64,000 bases of DNA from Xenopus tropicalis (GCF_000004195.4 NC_030683.2:45025358-45089357); one strand, 5' to 3'. Counted from the first letter of the stretch, positions 10,934 through 24,800 are shown. Numbers and translations are program-made. Notes: generated by a model from the letters alone, not told the origin.

Positions 10934-13900
10934 AGGTAGATGAAAAATGTACCATGATGTACCCTCTTGTATCATTTAGTTAAAGCATCAATGATCTTTC
11001 CAACAGCTATCACTCTTACCTATAGCTAGAATTTCTAATTGAGATATTGCTGCAATACAATGTTTAACAAATAAATGATTCTGTGAAGATGGCATTCAGC
11101 ACAACACTAAACAAAACCTCTAAACTTTTCTTATTAAAAGACATATTCCAGTCTAATAAAAAAAAATCACAGTATTTTTTCTTTTAAAACACACTGGGCT
11201 GAAGGACAAGGGATTGTAGCACTGTTACATTCTCCTGCACGGAAAAGGAGTTACTCCAATTAGAAATGTCACCGTCATAGGGGGTAAGGCCCTCATGGTA
11301 TGCATGAAGCTTTAAAAACAGAACATGCAAGCCCAGGGGAAAACTGAAAATCATTTCAGGCCTTACATGCATCTCTCTGGCTGCACTCAAGCCAAAATGG
11401 GATCTAGGCTTTAAATATTTGCCTCTGGGGCTACACTTTCGAGTCAGTGTTTAGGGACCATGTTTGTAAGCTAGACATGGTGTTTGGCGGTCCCTAAATT
11501 CATACAGAGGGCACAAATAAAATACCTGAAATCTACCAAAAGAGAAACAAAACAATGGCACTAAATTGCACACACAGCAAATCTCTCTGGACCTCATAAA
11601 AAGATTCTGTTATACAGGTATACTAGTAAATAAAACATGTTTCCCTTTCAGTGGGCAGAACATTGTGTTTCAACTTATAATTATACATAATTATCTGAGA
11701 GAATAATAAAGCATAAGGTATTAATACAGCAAAGATCAGAAGCTCTGTTCAGATGGAGTGATATCCAATTAGGGGGCACTGACAAGGATAGTTCAAATCA
11801 CTGAGGGTTGCCAATGTGTAACCCCAGTGATTACAGTCACTAACCTTAAACCTAGAACTGGTGCTCCTCTTTCCTACATTCTGCACTGGCTGGGGCAATA
11901 ATTCTTCCATATTCTGGAATGCCTAGCAAGGGGTGTTGGGACCAGGCGCATGCGCAGTACAGTAAGAGCAAGAATTTTTTTTAATACTGAACAAGATCAA
12001 GGAACATGGTGTTTGCAGCGCTAAAAGAAATGTACCTCAGTCCAGTGTGATGTTCAAGGAACAGGAGTATAGATATAAGCACAGAATATTTATTCCCTCA
12101 TATAGTATAAAAGCTAATACAAACAGCAAAGACATGAATCCTTGAACTGATAATGGTAAATGATGCAATAATATCATATCAGATTGATAAGTTGTATTTG
12201 CTTTAAGGAACACCCATCTATTTAGACTGTAATCACCCGGATCTAGTGCTTTGTGGCACAGCTAAATAAGTTGCTAAAATGTAATCTCTTTATTACCCAA
12301 GGCAAGTCACGCAAGTGTCCAAAACACTTAAATTAGATTAAAAGCTATAAGGAGAAGGAAAATTTCCTGTAGTGGTTTAGTCAGAAAAAAAGGTGTCAAC
12401 ATGCCTAACAAGAAAGATTTAAATGTAACCAATTTCAGCTAGCCTATAAAATGTTAAAAAAAAAATTAAAACTGATTTCCTGTGTCAATAGAAATTGTAG
12501 GTATAGTACAGTGTTAAATGAACCCAATGGTGGCAATTAAGGCCCAATTAACAGCAATAATTTGTTGATTGGTGATGTAATAGTTAGAGTTTTTGTGAAG
12601 GGAAATAATCCAGTCCAGTGCTTAACAGTGGGTTTTAAAAAAGAAAGAGGTGGGTAAGCAAGTTTTGCCAATAATGTTTTTAATGTTGTTTCTTTATAAA
12701 TCAATACAGTGTACTCCAAAAAGCTTTTATTTTGGGATGATTTAAACCATGCAAAGATTTTACTCTGACTTGAGTGACTTCCTAAAGCTCCTGGATTTCA
12801 GACACTCCATACATATTATTTCATGAATATAGCGCTATCCATTTGTAAAACTATTAATCTGTAAATGAAAATAACCCTGGCCATAATTCTAGCTGCTCCT
12901 CACTGGAACACTAGCTGGTACATACTGCAACCACCTCCGCAGAAGAGCTAAAGTCCAGAGATAGCAAATTGCAAGTAGCTTCATTTTATGACTGAGATAT
13001 TAATACACATAGGTAAGGCTTAAAGCCCTACGATCACCTGAAGGTGTAAAATACACATATCTTTCTGTACAGGAGATATCCAACCTGTACCTTCCAGTTC
13101 TTGTTCTGCACATTGCAAATTATGCTCACCTTTCAGGCTTCAATCTAGCTGCCTCACCCCTTTTTACATTACATACATACACCTGTAATGATGTAATGAG
13201 CATATTTATGAAGCTGTGTAAAAACAGCACTGACAAGCATCACCCTTTACCACTATGAAGTATGCTAAGATTTATTCATAAGATGTATTAATTGTTTATT
13301 GCAAAACTTACAACTAATAATAACACTGTAAAGCACTTTATAACACACTAACCTATTCAGCAGTACTGTACAATGGAAGGGTGTATACATGAAACCACAT
13401 ATTATATAAAAATACATAATACATTAGAAGATGATGAATACTGTAGATCAGTTCACTGCCACAGGACGGGCAGTGGTGGAGCCCAGCATCAAGTGGCTGA
13501 GAAAGAGCTACTAGGGAGGTTTATGAACCTGGCAGCAGCATAAAGTTATAAACTAAAGTGAAGGGGGAAGGCCAATCAGAGGCTGGGCAGATAAATAAAC
13601 AGATTAATTAAGCCAAAACAATTATTTATGGCAATGCATAACTCCAGTTATAAAAAATAACTACAGGTCATTTAAATATACCACCAATTTTTAAGCAAAG
13701 CTACTATAAAAATGCCAAACAAAAAGTGGTTATCATTTATTACGGTGTTAGGCAAGAAAGCTTGCTACTCATACAGCAATTTTATAAGCAATTCAGTCAT
13801 TCTAAAGTTTTCTCTACCACATTTCTATGTGAGGGAACGCTTGGGTGGCATGTTCAATAAGATGTGGCAATCAGGACAGAAATGTGGTCTAATAATGCCC

Positions 13901-14203
13901 GTTAATGCTCTACTACTTTCCTGCAAATACCAAATGAAAATCATTTTGAATCATAACATGAGTGTACTTCATTGATTACAAGAGGCTCTGCAAGAAAAAG
14001 GTACCTATTTACAGGAAAGTCTTGTTTTACATTACTACTTTTGCATTGGTTTCTGACACTGTACTTTTAATTGTGATTTTATTTCAGGACATGGGGATTC
14101 CTCTGCTGCATACACAAGATAATAAATTGTGAGGTTGCAAAAATGCATCTTAAAAGGGTTTGAAAATTATGGCAGTAACAAATAACTTGATATTATTGAT
14201 GTG

Positions 14204-14512
14204 AGGGTCAGGAAAAACTGAACCCACACCTGACCCTAACCTGCAAAACCTTAACTCACACCAGACCCTAACCCATAAAATGTTGTACCTTTAGGACCCA
14301 CACCCAACTGAACCCACGCCTTCCTGCTCTGTACACTACTTATGTGTGCCTCTTATTCAAAGACAGGGAACCCTTTGGAGCACCGGAGGAGTGTACTCCT
14401 CCCGCACCCAAAACTAACCCGCAATAGCTGACCAAATTTTAACCCAAACCCGCCCAACCCGGTGATCAATTAGCAGGTCACTGCAGGTTTCGGGTCAACT
14501 GGGACATCACTA
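14204..14512. repeat. ACCC/CCCTAACC-rich dispersed repeat
   Basis: Irregular clusters of ACCCACACC, GACCCTAACC, CAACCCG and a closing CAGGTTTCGGGTCAACT make an imperfect inverted arrangement. Some units resemble telomeric CCCTAA, but spacing is irregular and CCCG variants dominate, so it reads as a dispersed repeat and not an interstitial telomere. Confidence 0.45.
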
Positions 14513-15032
14513 CTTGATATGTAATGTAGTTGGAATTGGTATGGTCATGTCAATGTTTTTCACCAAAATAATACATTATTTTGCAACCAGCAATTACCCT
14601 CTTTTAAAACTCTATGACTATTATAATAGCAGCTGCCGCATTGTATTGTTGTAGTATTTGCACCAGCACCATATAAAATACAATGTAAATAGTAAAAATG
14701 GGTTAAAAACAATATTAAGAAAAAGAAAGAATAATGTCAATAAGCAGACATTGTGTGACCTTGTAATTTGAAGCTGATGGCATATGGATAAAAAAAACAT
14801 TATCCAAAAGTAGTGATAATGCTTAAAGAGAAAGCCTAGCACTTCTGTCTAGTCGCTCGCTAGCAGCTCAGTATTCCAGAAAGGCTCCCAAATTTATTAC
14901 CAGAATAATTAGTTATCTGTGCAGCAGGGGATCAGTTTGTAATTTCTACAAGACAAGCGACTCTGGCGCTATTTATGAAAATCAAAGGCTTCAATTAGCT
15001 GCAGAATTCTATTTAGCAGTTATTTAATAGAG

Positions 15033-15465
15033 GTATGGGATCTCTTCAGGAAATCTGATATCTAGAAAGCTATAAATTACAGGGAAAACAATATTAAACA
15101 AGTAGTATTGTGTGCATGTTAGTAAATGGACTGCACATCTTTAGAGAATTTGCAGTCTGCAGACACACAAAATATACATATATTAAAATATACATATTCC
15201 TTCATAGGTCCCATATACATTTACAAATTAAAGGAAGGACACCTACCAGAGTTAATTTTAATCCTTAAATTAGTTGAATAATATGATTAAAAAATATTTC
15301 TTTTTTTTCTGGAATAATATGTTATAAGCTTCATAAATACATATTGGTGGTAAAACAATCCTATTGGATTAATTTACTGTTTAAATGTTTTTAGCAGACT
15401 AATCCCCTTATCCAGAAAACTCCAGGCCATAAGCATTCTTCTTAACAGAAACCTTACCTGCCTGT
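15033..15465 (+). mobile_element. TATCC-end repeat, copy 3 (decayed)
   Basis: A degenerate left end (GGTATGGGATCTCTTCAGG), the AAAACAATCCTATTGG interior and the TTATCCAGAAAACTCCAGGC right segment are recognisable. Unrelated AT-rich sequence fills the middle. Confidence 0.55.
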
Positions 15466-16906
15466 ATAAACTATACCTGCCTGTATACCCATAATCCACA
15501 TGTCTTGTGCTGCCTGGTATGAATGGTTTAGTACTACCTAAAGGTGGCCAAACACAGCAGATTTAAGGTGCCAAATTGGGTCCTTCACACAAAAATAGGC
15601 CAGATGTCGATCGGGCAGATCAAATCCTTCTCTATCATGGTAGTTAAGCAAAATATATTTGAAATACACTATATAAATTATTTACAATTTTGTTTCCTTC
15701 AGTCTTGGAATAAAATGACAGCAAGCAGACAGGTGCCATTTTGTGGGCACTGTTATAAAGGGTTTTGATTCACCCTAAAATCTTGTGTATGCTCCAGAAT
15801 GGGGGACCTGATGCCCATGACCATAATACAAAATTATAGACCATAAGGAGGGAGGTGGAATGTGAGGAAATGCTAAATGGAAAGTGAAAGTAAAATGACT
15901 GGTCTGCCTCTCTGCCTAAAGTATAGATGTGGGGCAGGCAATATATAATTGACAATTTAGTTTTTAAATACATTTACAATAGGCATGGAAGTTTTAATTA
16001 AAAAAAAAAAAAAAAAAAAAAAGCTTTTAATATATAATCCCTTTAAGGACTGAGATGTGCTGCCTGTATTTGTCTCACTGCATGCTGAACTACACAAGAG
16101 AAAGCTAATGAGGACTCTTCCTGCAGTTAAAAGTGGAAATCAGATGAAAGATTCTCTCATGGCATTTAAATGCTGTAAGGTCTCTGTATGGCTGCAGCTG
16201 GGCTTCAGTCAGATGATGGGTGTCAGATTAAATGCCTGCTGACCTGCTGATGAATGCTTCTCTTCTCGTACTAATCAGTTACCGCTCAAGTGCTGAGGCT
16301 TACTACAAGGGATACATGCACAGAGAAGGCTGATGACATGGCAAACTGATCTCCTCCAGTGATGTCAGAGGTAACATCATAACAATTCACACCCACCTGC
16401 TCCAACAAGAGGATTGCTGCGTTCTTGGAGAGATATTGAAACTTTCCTATAACTTGTCAGGATTTCTAACAATGCAACACTGCTCCAATAATTTAGTAAA
16501 ATATCTCCCCTAAGCTGCCCCCAGCCCAACCCCACTTACCCTTTCCCAACAAGGAGAATGTTACTTCAATATGTAACATTGCCTGACGGTCATGGAACAC
16601 TGGTAGCCATGCAACTCTTCCACAGGCTGAAGAACTGTTTATATTTGTACTCCGACCACGGCATAACGTGACTGAAGGAAAGAGTTTCATTCTTCAGACA
16701 GCCAGTGCATATCCGCATGGGGTATGCGTAGCTAGGCTGGTGGGGAGTTAGGGTAAATCTTCAACAAAAGCAATAGCATAGTGCTGCATTATAACATGTT
16801 CCTTACAGTTATAGGAACATGTCACTATCCATTTAATGCCACAGTAGCTAGTCACACAGCACAACTACCTATACAAGCCCTTTTACCTAATTATTCTTTC
16901 AGCATT

Positions 16907-17377
16907 TTAAAGGAGAAAGAAAGGTAAAAACTAAGTAAGCTTTATCAGAAATGTCTATGTAAATACAGCCATAAGTACTCACAAAAACGCTGCACTGACT
17001 TCTCTGAAAAAAGATTTCTTGTGTTGGTAATTCCTGTGCCACAGACACACAGCTTTCTGATCTCTGCTCTCTCCTGCTTCCCCCTCCCTCAAGAATGCTA
17101 AGAACTCACTCCCCCCCCTTAGGAATGTGGATCTGAGCCAATCAGCAGGAAGCTGACTCACAGTCTAACTAACTGAGCATGTCTTGGTCTGGGTGTCTGT
17201 GCAGGAGTGAGGCATTATGGGAACTCTCTTTACACAGCTCAGCGTTTTTTCTACCTGTTTGGCTTCTGATCTTCTGAACAGGAAAAATATGGGGAGACTT
17301 AAGGGCACTATTGAGAGAACTGAAGGTATGCCTGCAGCTTGATATTAACTCTTTACTAGCCTTTCCTTCTCCTTTAA
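16907..17377. mobile_element. TTAA-duplication element, 0.47 kb
   Basis: AGGAGAAAGAAAGG and CCTTTCCTTCTCCT are terminal inverted repeats flanked by TTAA (16907-16910 and 17374-17377). The TTAA target is typical of piggyBac or Kolobok-type elements. It is non-coding. A relative lies at 50978-51347 and a partial one at about 58800-59163. Confidence 0.8.
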
Positions 17378-17784
17378 GAGCAATACTCTGTTCCCTTTCC
17401 TAAAATATTCGCTTATTACACTAAAAAATAGAAATACTTAAAATGATACCTTGATTAAAGTGTTCTATAAAAAGGGGAGGACTAACATTTTTTTTTCCAA
17501 AAAAATGTTTTAGAGAAATAGATTTTAAATCACATGTAGATAACACATGTGTTATCTACTTTAGCTACTTTATAGGTTAAGTATGCCTTATTTTTTATTT
17601 TGAAATCCCCTAAAATTACTCTAAAACAGCCCTTAGATTAACATACCCTTTCTCTTATGAAGAACATAGTCAAAGAGAGAAGGAGGGCTCAGAAAGCAAA
17701 ATGGGCGGTGACAAGGAAATCAGTAAATGAGATGCAGTTCAGCTGCTTGTAACAGAGACACAAGAAAAAAGGTTTACTTGTTCC

Positions 17785-17872
17785 TTAATTATAAGCTCTT
17801 TTGGCACGGCCTGCTACCTCTTGTATTGGTATTGTATTGGCGTTTTTTTTGTAAGTAATCTGTAGGTTCAAT
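17785..17872 (+). repeat. Short LINE-like 3' region remnant
   Basis: TAAGCTCTTTTGGCACGGCC-type sequence resembles the common TTGTAAGCTC-GGGGCAGGGACC segment near LINE 3' ends. It ends in TTCAATAAATA. The same motif occurs inverted at about 49874-49905. Confidence 0.35.
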
Positions 17873-18427
17873 AAATATACTAATTTAATCTATTGAGCTG
17901 TGGAATATATTGGAGCTTAATAAATATGTGTTAATAATAACATCTCTTAATAGAGGGAAGAATAGAAATGTCACTGAATGTGAGACTGCATAATTAAAAC
18001 TTACCTTGGAAAAAAAACACTGAGTGAAAATCTGCGTATCATAAACGTTGAGATTCGCACTCATTATACAGGAGAGTAACTGATATTTGGGTTTTCTATC
18101 TTCTTATCTGTCAAGATGCCACACAAGCCACTGATATTAACTAAAACACATTTAACAGCAACATTCACATTTATGATTTTGCAACAAACTTCACCCTGCA
18201 CATTGGTGACTGGCTGATTCAAATAAGTTGAGTAAATTCTACTGCCAGAGGGAGACCACACAATCCACTTCTATACACTCTTATGTGCAAAGAGATATCT
18301 TCTGCTTTACGAATTCTCGAAGAAGGCAAAAACAGTAACCACTAACTAGAAGTTATTGGTCCTAGAAGTTCAAAGCCTCCCAAAACTTTTGGTATATGGT
18401 TCCACTTGGCCCTGTATACTTCTATCT

Positions 18428-18735
18428 CAGTGATCCCCAACCAGTGGCTTGTGAGCAACATGTTGCTCACCAATCCTTTGGATGTTGGTCCCAGTGTCCT
18501 CAAAGCGGGTGCTCATTTTTGAATTTCTGGTTAAGAGGCAAGCTTTGGTTGCATAAAAAACCAGTGTAATTGCCAAACAAAGCCTTCTGTAGGCTTCCAG
18601 TCAACATAGGGACCATCAAATAGCCAATTATAGCTCTCATTGGCACCTCCAGGAACTTTTTTCATTCTTGTGTTGCTGTCCAAAAATTTTTCCATTTGAA
18701 TGTGGCTCACGGTTATAAAAAGTTGGGGATCCCTG
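18428..18735. mobile_element. hAT element, CAGTGATCCCCAACC family
   Basis: The ends CAGTGATCCCCAACC and GTTGGGGATCCCTG are flanked by a perfect 8-bp duplication TTCTATCT (18420-18427 and 18736-18743). It includes GTTGCTCACCAA and ATGTGGCTCACGG, shared with the copy at 35956-36184. Confidence 0.9.
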
Positions 18736-19056
18736 TTCTATCTAAACCCCAGCAGCCTCAGGGTCTCCTTCCCTTTCTGCCACACTCCTGGGAACTGTAA
18801 TTCACTAAAACCACGAAAAATATGTTGTCATCCTTTTAATTATATTGACAATTTAACCTCAGTAATAAAAATGGAATTTTATTTTGACTGTGTGCATGGT
18901 AGTATTTCTACATGGATCAAGGTACCTGTGATAATTTCCTATTTATCTGATTTGTCTAATCACTACTGACAAAGTACAACAATGTATTTTTGAGGCAGTG
19001 GCATACAATAAATCAATTTTGCCCATATGGAGCACTGAAACCACATTTTTACTTGA

Positions 19057-19235
19057 GGGCTGTGGCACACGGGGAGATTAGTTGGCCACCCTCTCGAGAC
19101 AAATTGCCAGCGTCTCGTATGCCATCCCACCAGCGATTTACATTCTCGCCGGTGGGATGTCATATCAGGGAAATTAGTCACCCGCGACAAGGGAGATTTG
19201 TCGCGGGCAACTAATCTCCCCGTGTGCCACAGCCC
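19057..19235. mobile_element. Harbinger-like palindromic element
   Basis: GGGCTGTGGCACACGGGGAG opens and its complement closes the element, flanked by TGA/TTA (one mismatch in a 3-bp duplication). The interior has nested palindromes: GCCATCCCACC..GGTGGGATG and GACAAATTGCC..GGGCAACTAATC. A related, left-truncated copy is at 26330-26608. Confidence 0.72.
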
Positions 19236-20610
19236 TTACCTGAATGTTTCCTACTGTGCAAAGAAGAAAGTACAAAACTGTGTGTTGGAAGCCCTACAAA
19301 AAGCAGAGCTGTATACATTTTAGTACATTGTATGAAAAATTCATTCTCAAAAACGCGATGAATAAAATAATCAACATCTCCACATGTATCAAAAGAAAAG
19401 AAGATAAAGTTTCACAGTGTATAAAAATATCCTAACAATTCTTCATTTAGTTCTCTCCCAACAGTATTGAGTGTAATTAAAATAAGTTAATTACTTTAGG
19501 GCTGTTTCTGCGGAAGACATGAGGAAAGTGTGCATTGCTCACACTGAACAGAGTTCATATTGTGAATGAACAAGCAAGTAATTACGGCTTACACGGCAAA
19601 TGAGACAGTAGACCCAATATTTGCTGAAGAGGCCTAGCAGTGTAGCAAGTCCATACAAGTCCTGAGTGAAGAACCTACACCACTGTGCACAAAGCAAATC
19701 ATCTTCACCAAATAGAATTTACTATATTATTACAAGGTACAGCATTATTGTTTCAATAAGTTAATATTTTACCCTGAATCATTTACAGCGGATTAGTAAC
19801 TGCCAATTATAAAGTTACGAATGGGGGTGAGTTACCAATTTGATTAGTATCCACCCAGAAGCAATTTCTCAGCACCACTCAACAGTTACAACAATGCAAA
19901 AAGCTGCAGGCTGCTCACTTTAGTATTTAGTGATCATGAGGCTATGAGATATTAAGTATCTAATATATATAGTATCTAATATATTATAGGTTTGTAGTTT
20001 ATGCCTTTTGAGCTCAAATTGAATTTCAGGTTGCTTTGATTCTTTTTTAGACAGTGACTTATGTCGGATTCCTCTTAAACAAAAATCAATAGTGACATAA
20101 TGTTTACAACAGAACCACCCTGTCAATGGATACTCTTTCGTAAGCTTAGGGCAGCATGTTGTTTACAGGTGACCGGTCACCCACACATAAAATACTGTAA
20201 AATCCTTCGCAAATTAAACATAAAATTCAAATTATCTTTTTTTATTAAAGAAAACCATACCTGTTATAAAGGTATTAACATTTTGATATGTCGATCAAAT
20301 AGCCAGGCAGACAAATTATTTTCCATTTAGCACTTCCTAGATGTCACTACACTCCTCACATTCCCCCTCACCCCCTACAGTCTATAATTGCATAGTCTGT
20401 GTATGGGCATGTTCCTGGGCATTTGGTCCCTGATTCGGGCACATACACAAAATTTTGGGGTGATACAAAACTTGCCTTAATAACAGTGTCCAGAAAATGG
20501 TGCCTGCCAGCCAAGACTGAAGGAAACAAAATGTAAATAATTTTCTATAGTGTAAGTAAAGTTTATTTTACTCAACTACGTGATAGAAAGGGATTTAAGA
20601 TCAACTCTTA

Positions 20611-21180
20611 GGGGCTGATTTACTAAGACACGAATTCGAATCCGAATTGGAAAAATTCAGATTGGAAAACGAACATTTTGCGACTTTTTCGTATTTTTTG
20701 CGATTTTTTCGGCGCCTTTACGACTTTTCGGAAATTATCGCGACTTTTTGGTTACCAATACGATTTGCGCGAAAAAACGCGAGTTTTTCGTAGCCATTAC
20801 GACTTGCGCGAAAAAACGTGAGTTTTTCGTAGCCATTCCGAAAGTTGCGCAAAATCTGGTGATTTTTTTCGTGGCGTTAAAACTTGCGCAAAAAGTCGCG
20901 CCTTTTTCGTAGCGTTAAACTTAAAAGGCGCGACGTTTCGCGCAAGTTTTAACTCTACGAAAAAATCGAGACTTTTTGCGCAAGTTTTAACGCTACGAAA
21001 AAATCGCCAGATTTTGCGCAACTTTCGGAATGGCTACGAAAAACTCGCGTTTTTTCGCAAAAATCGTATTGGTAACGAAAAAGTTGCGATAATTTCCGAA
21101 AAAATCGCAAAATATCGATCATTACGAAAAAAACGCAATCGGACGCATTCGGCCCGTTCGTGGGTTAGTAAATGTGCCCC
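20611..21180. mobile_element. Long CpG-dense hairpin element with TTA duplication
   Basis: GGGGCTGATTTACTAA opens and TTAGTAAATGTGCCCC closes the element, flanked by TTA (20608-20610 and 21181-21183). The interior repeats TTTTTCGTAGC, GCGCGAAAAAACG and AAGTCGCG strings. Nearly the whole element folds back on itself about a centre near 20930. Relatives or partial ends lie at 43300-43453 and 63256-63571. Confidence 0.8.
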
Positions 21181-22189
21181 TTAGGGTAACAGGTTCTCTT
21201 TAAGCAAAATAATTGTACATTATATAGGAAAAGGGGTGAACAAATGCAAAACCGGTTTCTCAGTAACTTAAACCATGCGCTTTTCCAATGAAACAGCTCT
21301 GTAAATACATCAAACACTTCTACAGTGTATCTTCACCCACAGTGCTTAGAATTAGTAATCCTGCAATTTCAGTACCCAAGCTGGCAGAGATAACAACTAT
21401 TTCAAATCCATCCTGAGCTCCAAAAAATACTGCCTAGTGCCCTCAATTAACCTTTAATGCACATGGAGTAAGCAAAAACTGCTCTCTAGTAAGCTACACT
21501 GTATCTAATAGTGTCTAACATAAATATACCCTGTATATGTACTTATATTCCACTATGTTAATATTGTATATAAGCAGAAGAAGCAGATTGTTGCAAAAGC
21601 ACCTACTTTTGTGTCAGTACACTGTCAGCCTCTTTACTTAAGCACTTAAAAGATAAAAGGCCAACCTTCTTCATAAAAAAAAAAAATACAAAAATTTCCT
21701 GAGATTAATTATCGTAAAGCAGAAAAATTCTTGAAAATGATTTGTTCTGAACAGGCACATTAATATGTACACAGTGGAATTATATTGCTTGGTTTTTATT
21801 TTTCTCCATTGCATAGTGCTATAAAAATGCCTAAAAGCATGAGTGGTAGTGACAATTTCTTCTTATTTTTTTTTTTAATCTGTGATAAATGTAAGGAATT
21901 AAAATAATACAGTAACACCAAGCACACCTCTCTAAGGCTCCAATCTCAAATGGTGGCTGTGATCTAATGGAACAGAAATTCTGTATCTATTTACTGCTGA
22001 GCTTTTCATGACTCCAAGACACTTTCTCAGAGAGAGCAAACTAAGCTTTAATTAATGAATTTGTAATCCACAGAGAAGGGCAGAATAGATGCAGTAGTGT
22101 GGATATAAAATACATATATGCAACAAGCTATTTTAATATATGTAGTGTGGGTAATTCTCCAACAAAGGCTATACAAATATAGCAATCTA

Positions 22190-22511
22190 TATAGGATCTG
22201 TTACTCAAAAACCCTGTTATCCAGAAAGTGCTGAATTACGGAAAGGCTATCTCCTACAGATTTCATAAAAATCAAAATTTGAAGATTGCTACCTTTTTCT
22301 CTGTAATAATAATTTGTACTTGATCCTAACTAAGGTAAAATAAATCTTTATTTTAGGCAAAACAATCCTACTCAATTTGTTTAATATATTTATTGTTTAA
22401 ATTATTTTATAGCAGACTTAAGGTACATAGATCCAAATTACAGAAAAAACAAACCTTTTCTGTAAAACCCTGGGCCCCATGGGTTCTGGATAATAGGTCC
22501 CATGCCTGTAT
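22190..22511 (+). mobile_element. TATCC-end repeat, copy 4
   Basis: ACCCTGTTATCCAGAAAG starts and GGTCCCATGCCTGTA ends this about 320-bp copy. The interior reads TTGATCCTAACTAAGG. It is inverted relative to the next copy, which lies about 110 bp away. Confidence 0.75.
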
Positions 22512-22624
22512 TTTAACACTTGCTCATTTGATCACACAAATTTTACAACTAACATGAGCCCAAAACAGTACAAAAAAAAAATTCTGGTTGCACATATGTC
22601 AGAAGTAAGTACATTACTATATAC

Positions 22625-22954
22625 TGGTATGGGACCTATTATCCAGAATGCTCGGGATCTGGGGTTTTCCGGATAAGGGATCTTTCTGTAATTTGGATCT
22701 CCATAACTTAAGTCTGCTATAAATCATTTAAACATTAAATAAACCCAATAGGAGTGTTCTGCCTCCAATTAGGATTAATTATATCTTAGTTGGGATCAAG
22801 TACAAGGTACTGTTTTATTATTACAGGGAAAAGGGAAATCATTTTTAAAAATTAGAATTATTTGCTTATAATGGAGTCTATGGGAGATGGCCTTTCCATA
22901 ATTCGGAACTTTCTGGATAACGGGTTTCCGGATAAGGGTTGCCATACCTGCACT
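22625..22954 (-). mobile_element. TATCC-end repeat, copy 5 (best preserved)
   Basis: GGTATGGGACCTATTATCC and GGATAAGGGTTGCCATACC are the ends. TTATATCTTAGTTGGGATCA shows the minus orientation. It is full length, and the least diverged copy in the window. Confidence 0.8.
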
Positions 22955-23680
22955 TGTTGTAGCTACCCTTTATCAGCCTATTCCTCTTTTATTAACGTAG
23001 CTTGCAAGCAACCATACCAAAGTCACAAGTTAAAAAGACAAAACACAATCAACCTGGTTCACAGATATTTTCTTGTGTAACTGTTTCATAATAAATGTAA
23101 AGTTTTATTGTGCAACAACTTTATACCCATTAAAATATTGCCGCTTAAACATTGGTCTAACAATTGTATGAGTAAAGGGTCACTGCTCTCTTCTAGTAAA
23201 ATTAAAATTAAACACTTGGATTTTCATTTTTAAAAATAGCTTTTCACATTCTTGTTATCAGCACTTCTACCCTAGAAGCCAGGAACAGATTGGTTTGAAA
23301 GGAGAAGTTATCAACACACACCGTCTGTTCCCATTCCAGTTGGATAGTTAGAGCAACTTGGCCAATGCTCACTGAGGATTATTAGTGAGTAACAAGAGTG
23401 TGAACAAGAAAAGGAACAATACAGAAACACTGTACTTATAAGATAACTCTGATAGGAAAAAAGTATTGAGTTTTATACGTTCTTCCTTCCATTCCCAGCA
23501 AATGCTTTAAGACAATCTGTGTTTAAGACCCCTTTTCCCTTTAAAATATGGACTGTATAACAGGCTTAATATTTACACAGAGAGAAAATATAGACATCAA
23601 GCTATAGTTCCAGGAACATCCAAGACAGTAAAAAAGTAAAATAAAAATGCATTCAACCATAAACTTAATCTGCCTTGGCT

Positions 23681-23955
23681 TTAAAGGAAAAGTAACACTA
23701 AAAAATTTTTAAGTAAAAAAAAATCTATTCTACCCTGCCCCAATTGCCCTATCCTGAACATTTAGTATTTTGAATGCTTTATTAGAAAATACCTGCTAAA
23801 ACTTGGCTTCCGATCATTTGAAATAGGGCAATACGGCGATGCAGGGCAGAATCCACTATGTGACGATCAATTGATCAATCCTAGCTTTTCTTCTGTATAA
23901 AAGAGTCAGACTAGGATCGATCAATCGATCAATTTTAGTGTTACTTTTCCTTTAA
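23681..23955. mobile_element. TTAA-duplication element (complete), AAAGGAAAAGTAACAC family
   Basis: The inverted ends AAGGAAAAGTAACACTAAAA and TTTTAGTGTTACTTTTCCTT lie inside TTAA (23681-23684 and 23952-23955). It shares AAAACTTGGCTTCC and GATGCAGGGCAGAATCCACT with the palindromic copy at 2368-2696, but only one arm is kept here. Confidence 0.85.
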
Positions 23956-24504
23956 GCTCTGGCTGTAAAAACATGCATGGGAAGGAATACCATAAAGACT
24001 TCAAATCTGAAGAATGCAACTCAAAGGTTTGGTTCAAGATATTAAATTTTATGATATAAGCACACAACTGTTTAATTAACATAGTACTATCTACATTTTT
24101 GATACCATTCTCCTTTAATGAAGCAGTTTGTTCCATTACGTGTTCATTCTTGAGAAAGGTTCCATTAGAAGATTAAGCAACAAGCTAATACAATTACTGT
24201 GGAGACACATTACTATAAATATTTTTCCTGTTATGAGCCTGTAACTGTACGCAAAAATTAGTCTGTATGTCATAGCAGATTGCCTGGGTATCCAAAGCAG
24301 TGCAAAATAAATAACTTTTCCTTAAAAAATTCTACTGTTTTAAATTGCTAAGACCTCAGTCTTTAAAGTTGCATTAGAGGTTGTGTGAATTATTCAACAG
24401 GCAGCTCGGCAATATTGCAATACTACCGCTACAAGCATCCCCTATAGTCAGCAGTTCTATCACAGGGTCCCTTTTCTTATCTCCTGATCAGCTGAAAGAT
24501 GGGC

Positions 24505-24800
24505 TCAAAGGGCACCTATCACCCTGAAATTGCTTCCTTCACCAGAGATGCGGGATAATAGAGCCTGCACTCCGGTTGGGCGAATCAGTAGGTTTTTTTT
24601 TTTAAATTAACCCCCTACATCACTAGACTGCCTGCACTGGGGGGTGCTCCTGGGATGGGCAGCCATGTTGTGGCAGAGACATGCGCATAACAAGCAAATG
24701 CCACACCTCAGTAATTATGCACGTGTGTCATATATGCAGGTGAGTAGCATCCACCACTCCTAAGTCACATGTATGTGCATAATGAGCGGGGAGATAAGTC
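24505..24800. repeat. Dispersed repeat, inverted relative to 28401-28790
   Basis: GGGCACCTATCACC, AGAGCCTGCACTCC, AGCCATGTTGTGGCA and GCATAACAAGC recur in inverse or rearranged order at 28401-28790. The family is not identified. Confidence 0.6.

Noticed and set aside
14204..14512. Interstitial telomere repeats (CCCTAACC strings)
   Set aside because: Spacing is irregular and CCCG/CCCACACC variants dominate; better explained as a dispersed repeat.
17536..17559. Perfect 24-bp palindrome GTAGATAACACA and its complement
   Set aside because: Short, isolated and AT-rich; no flanking duplication or element found.
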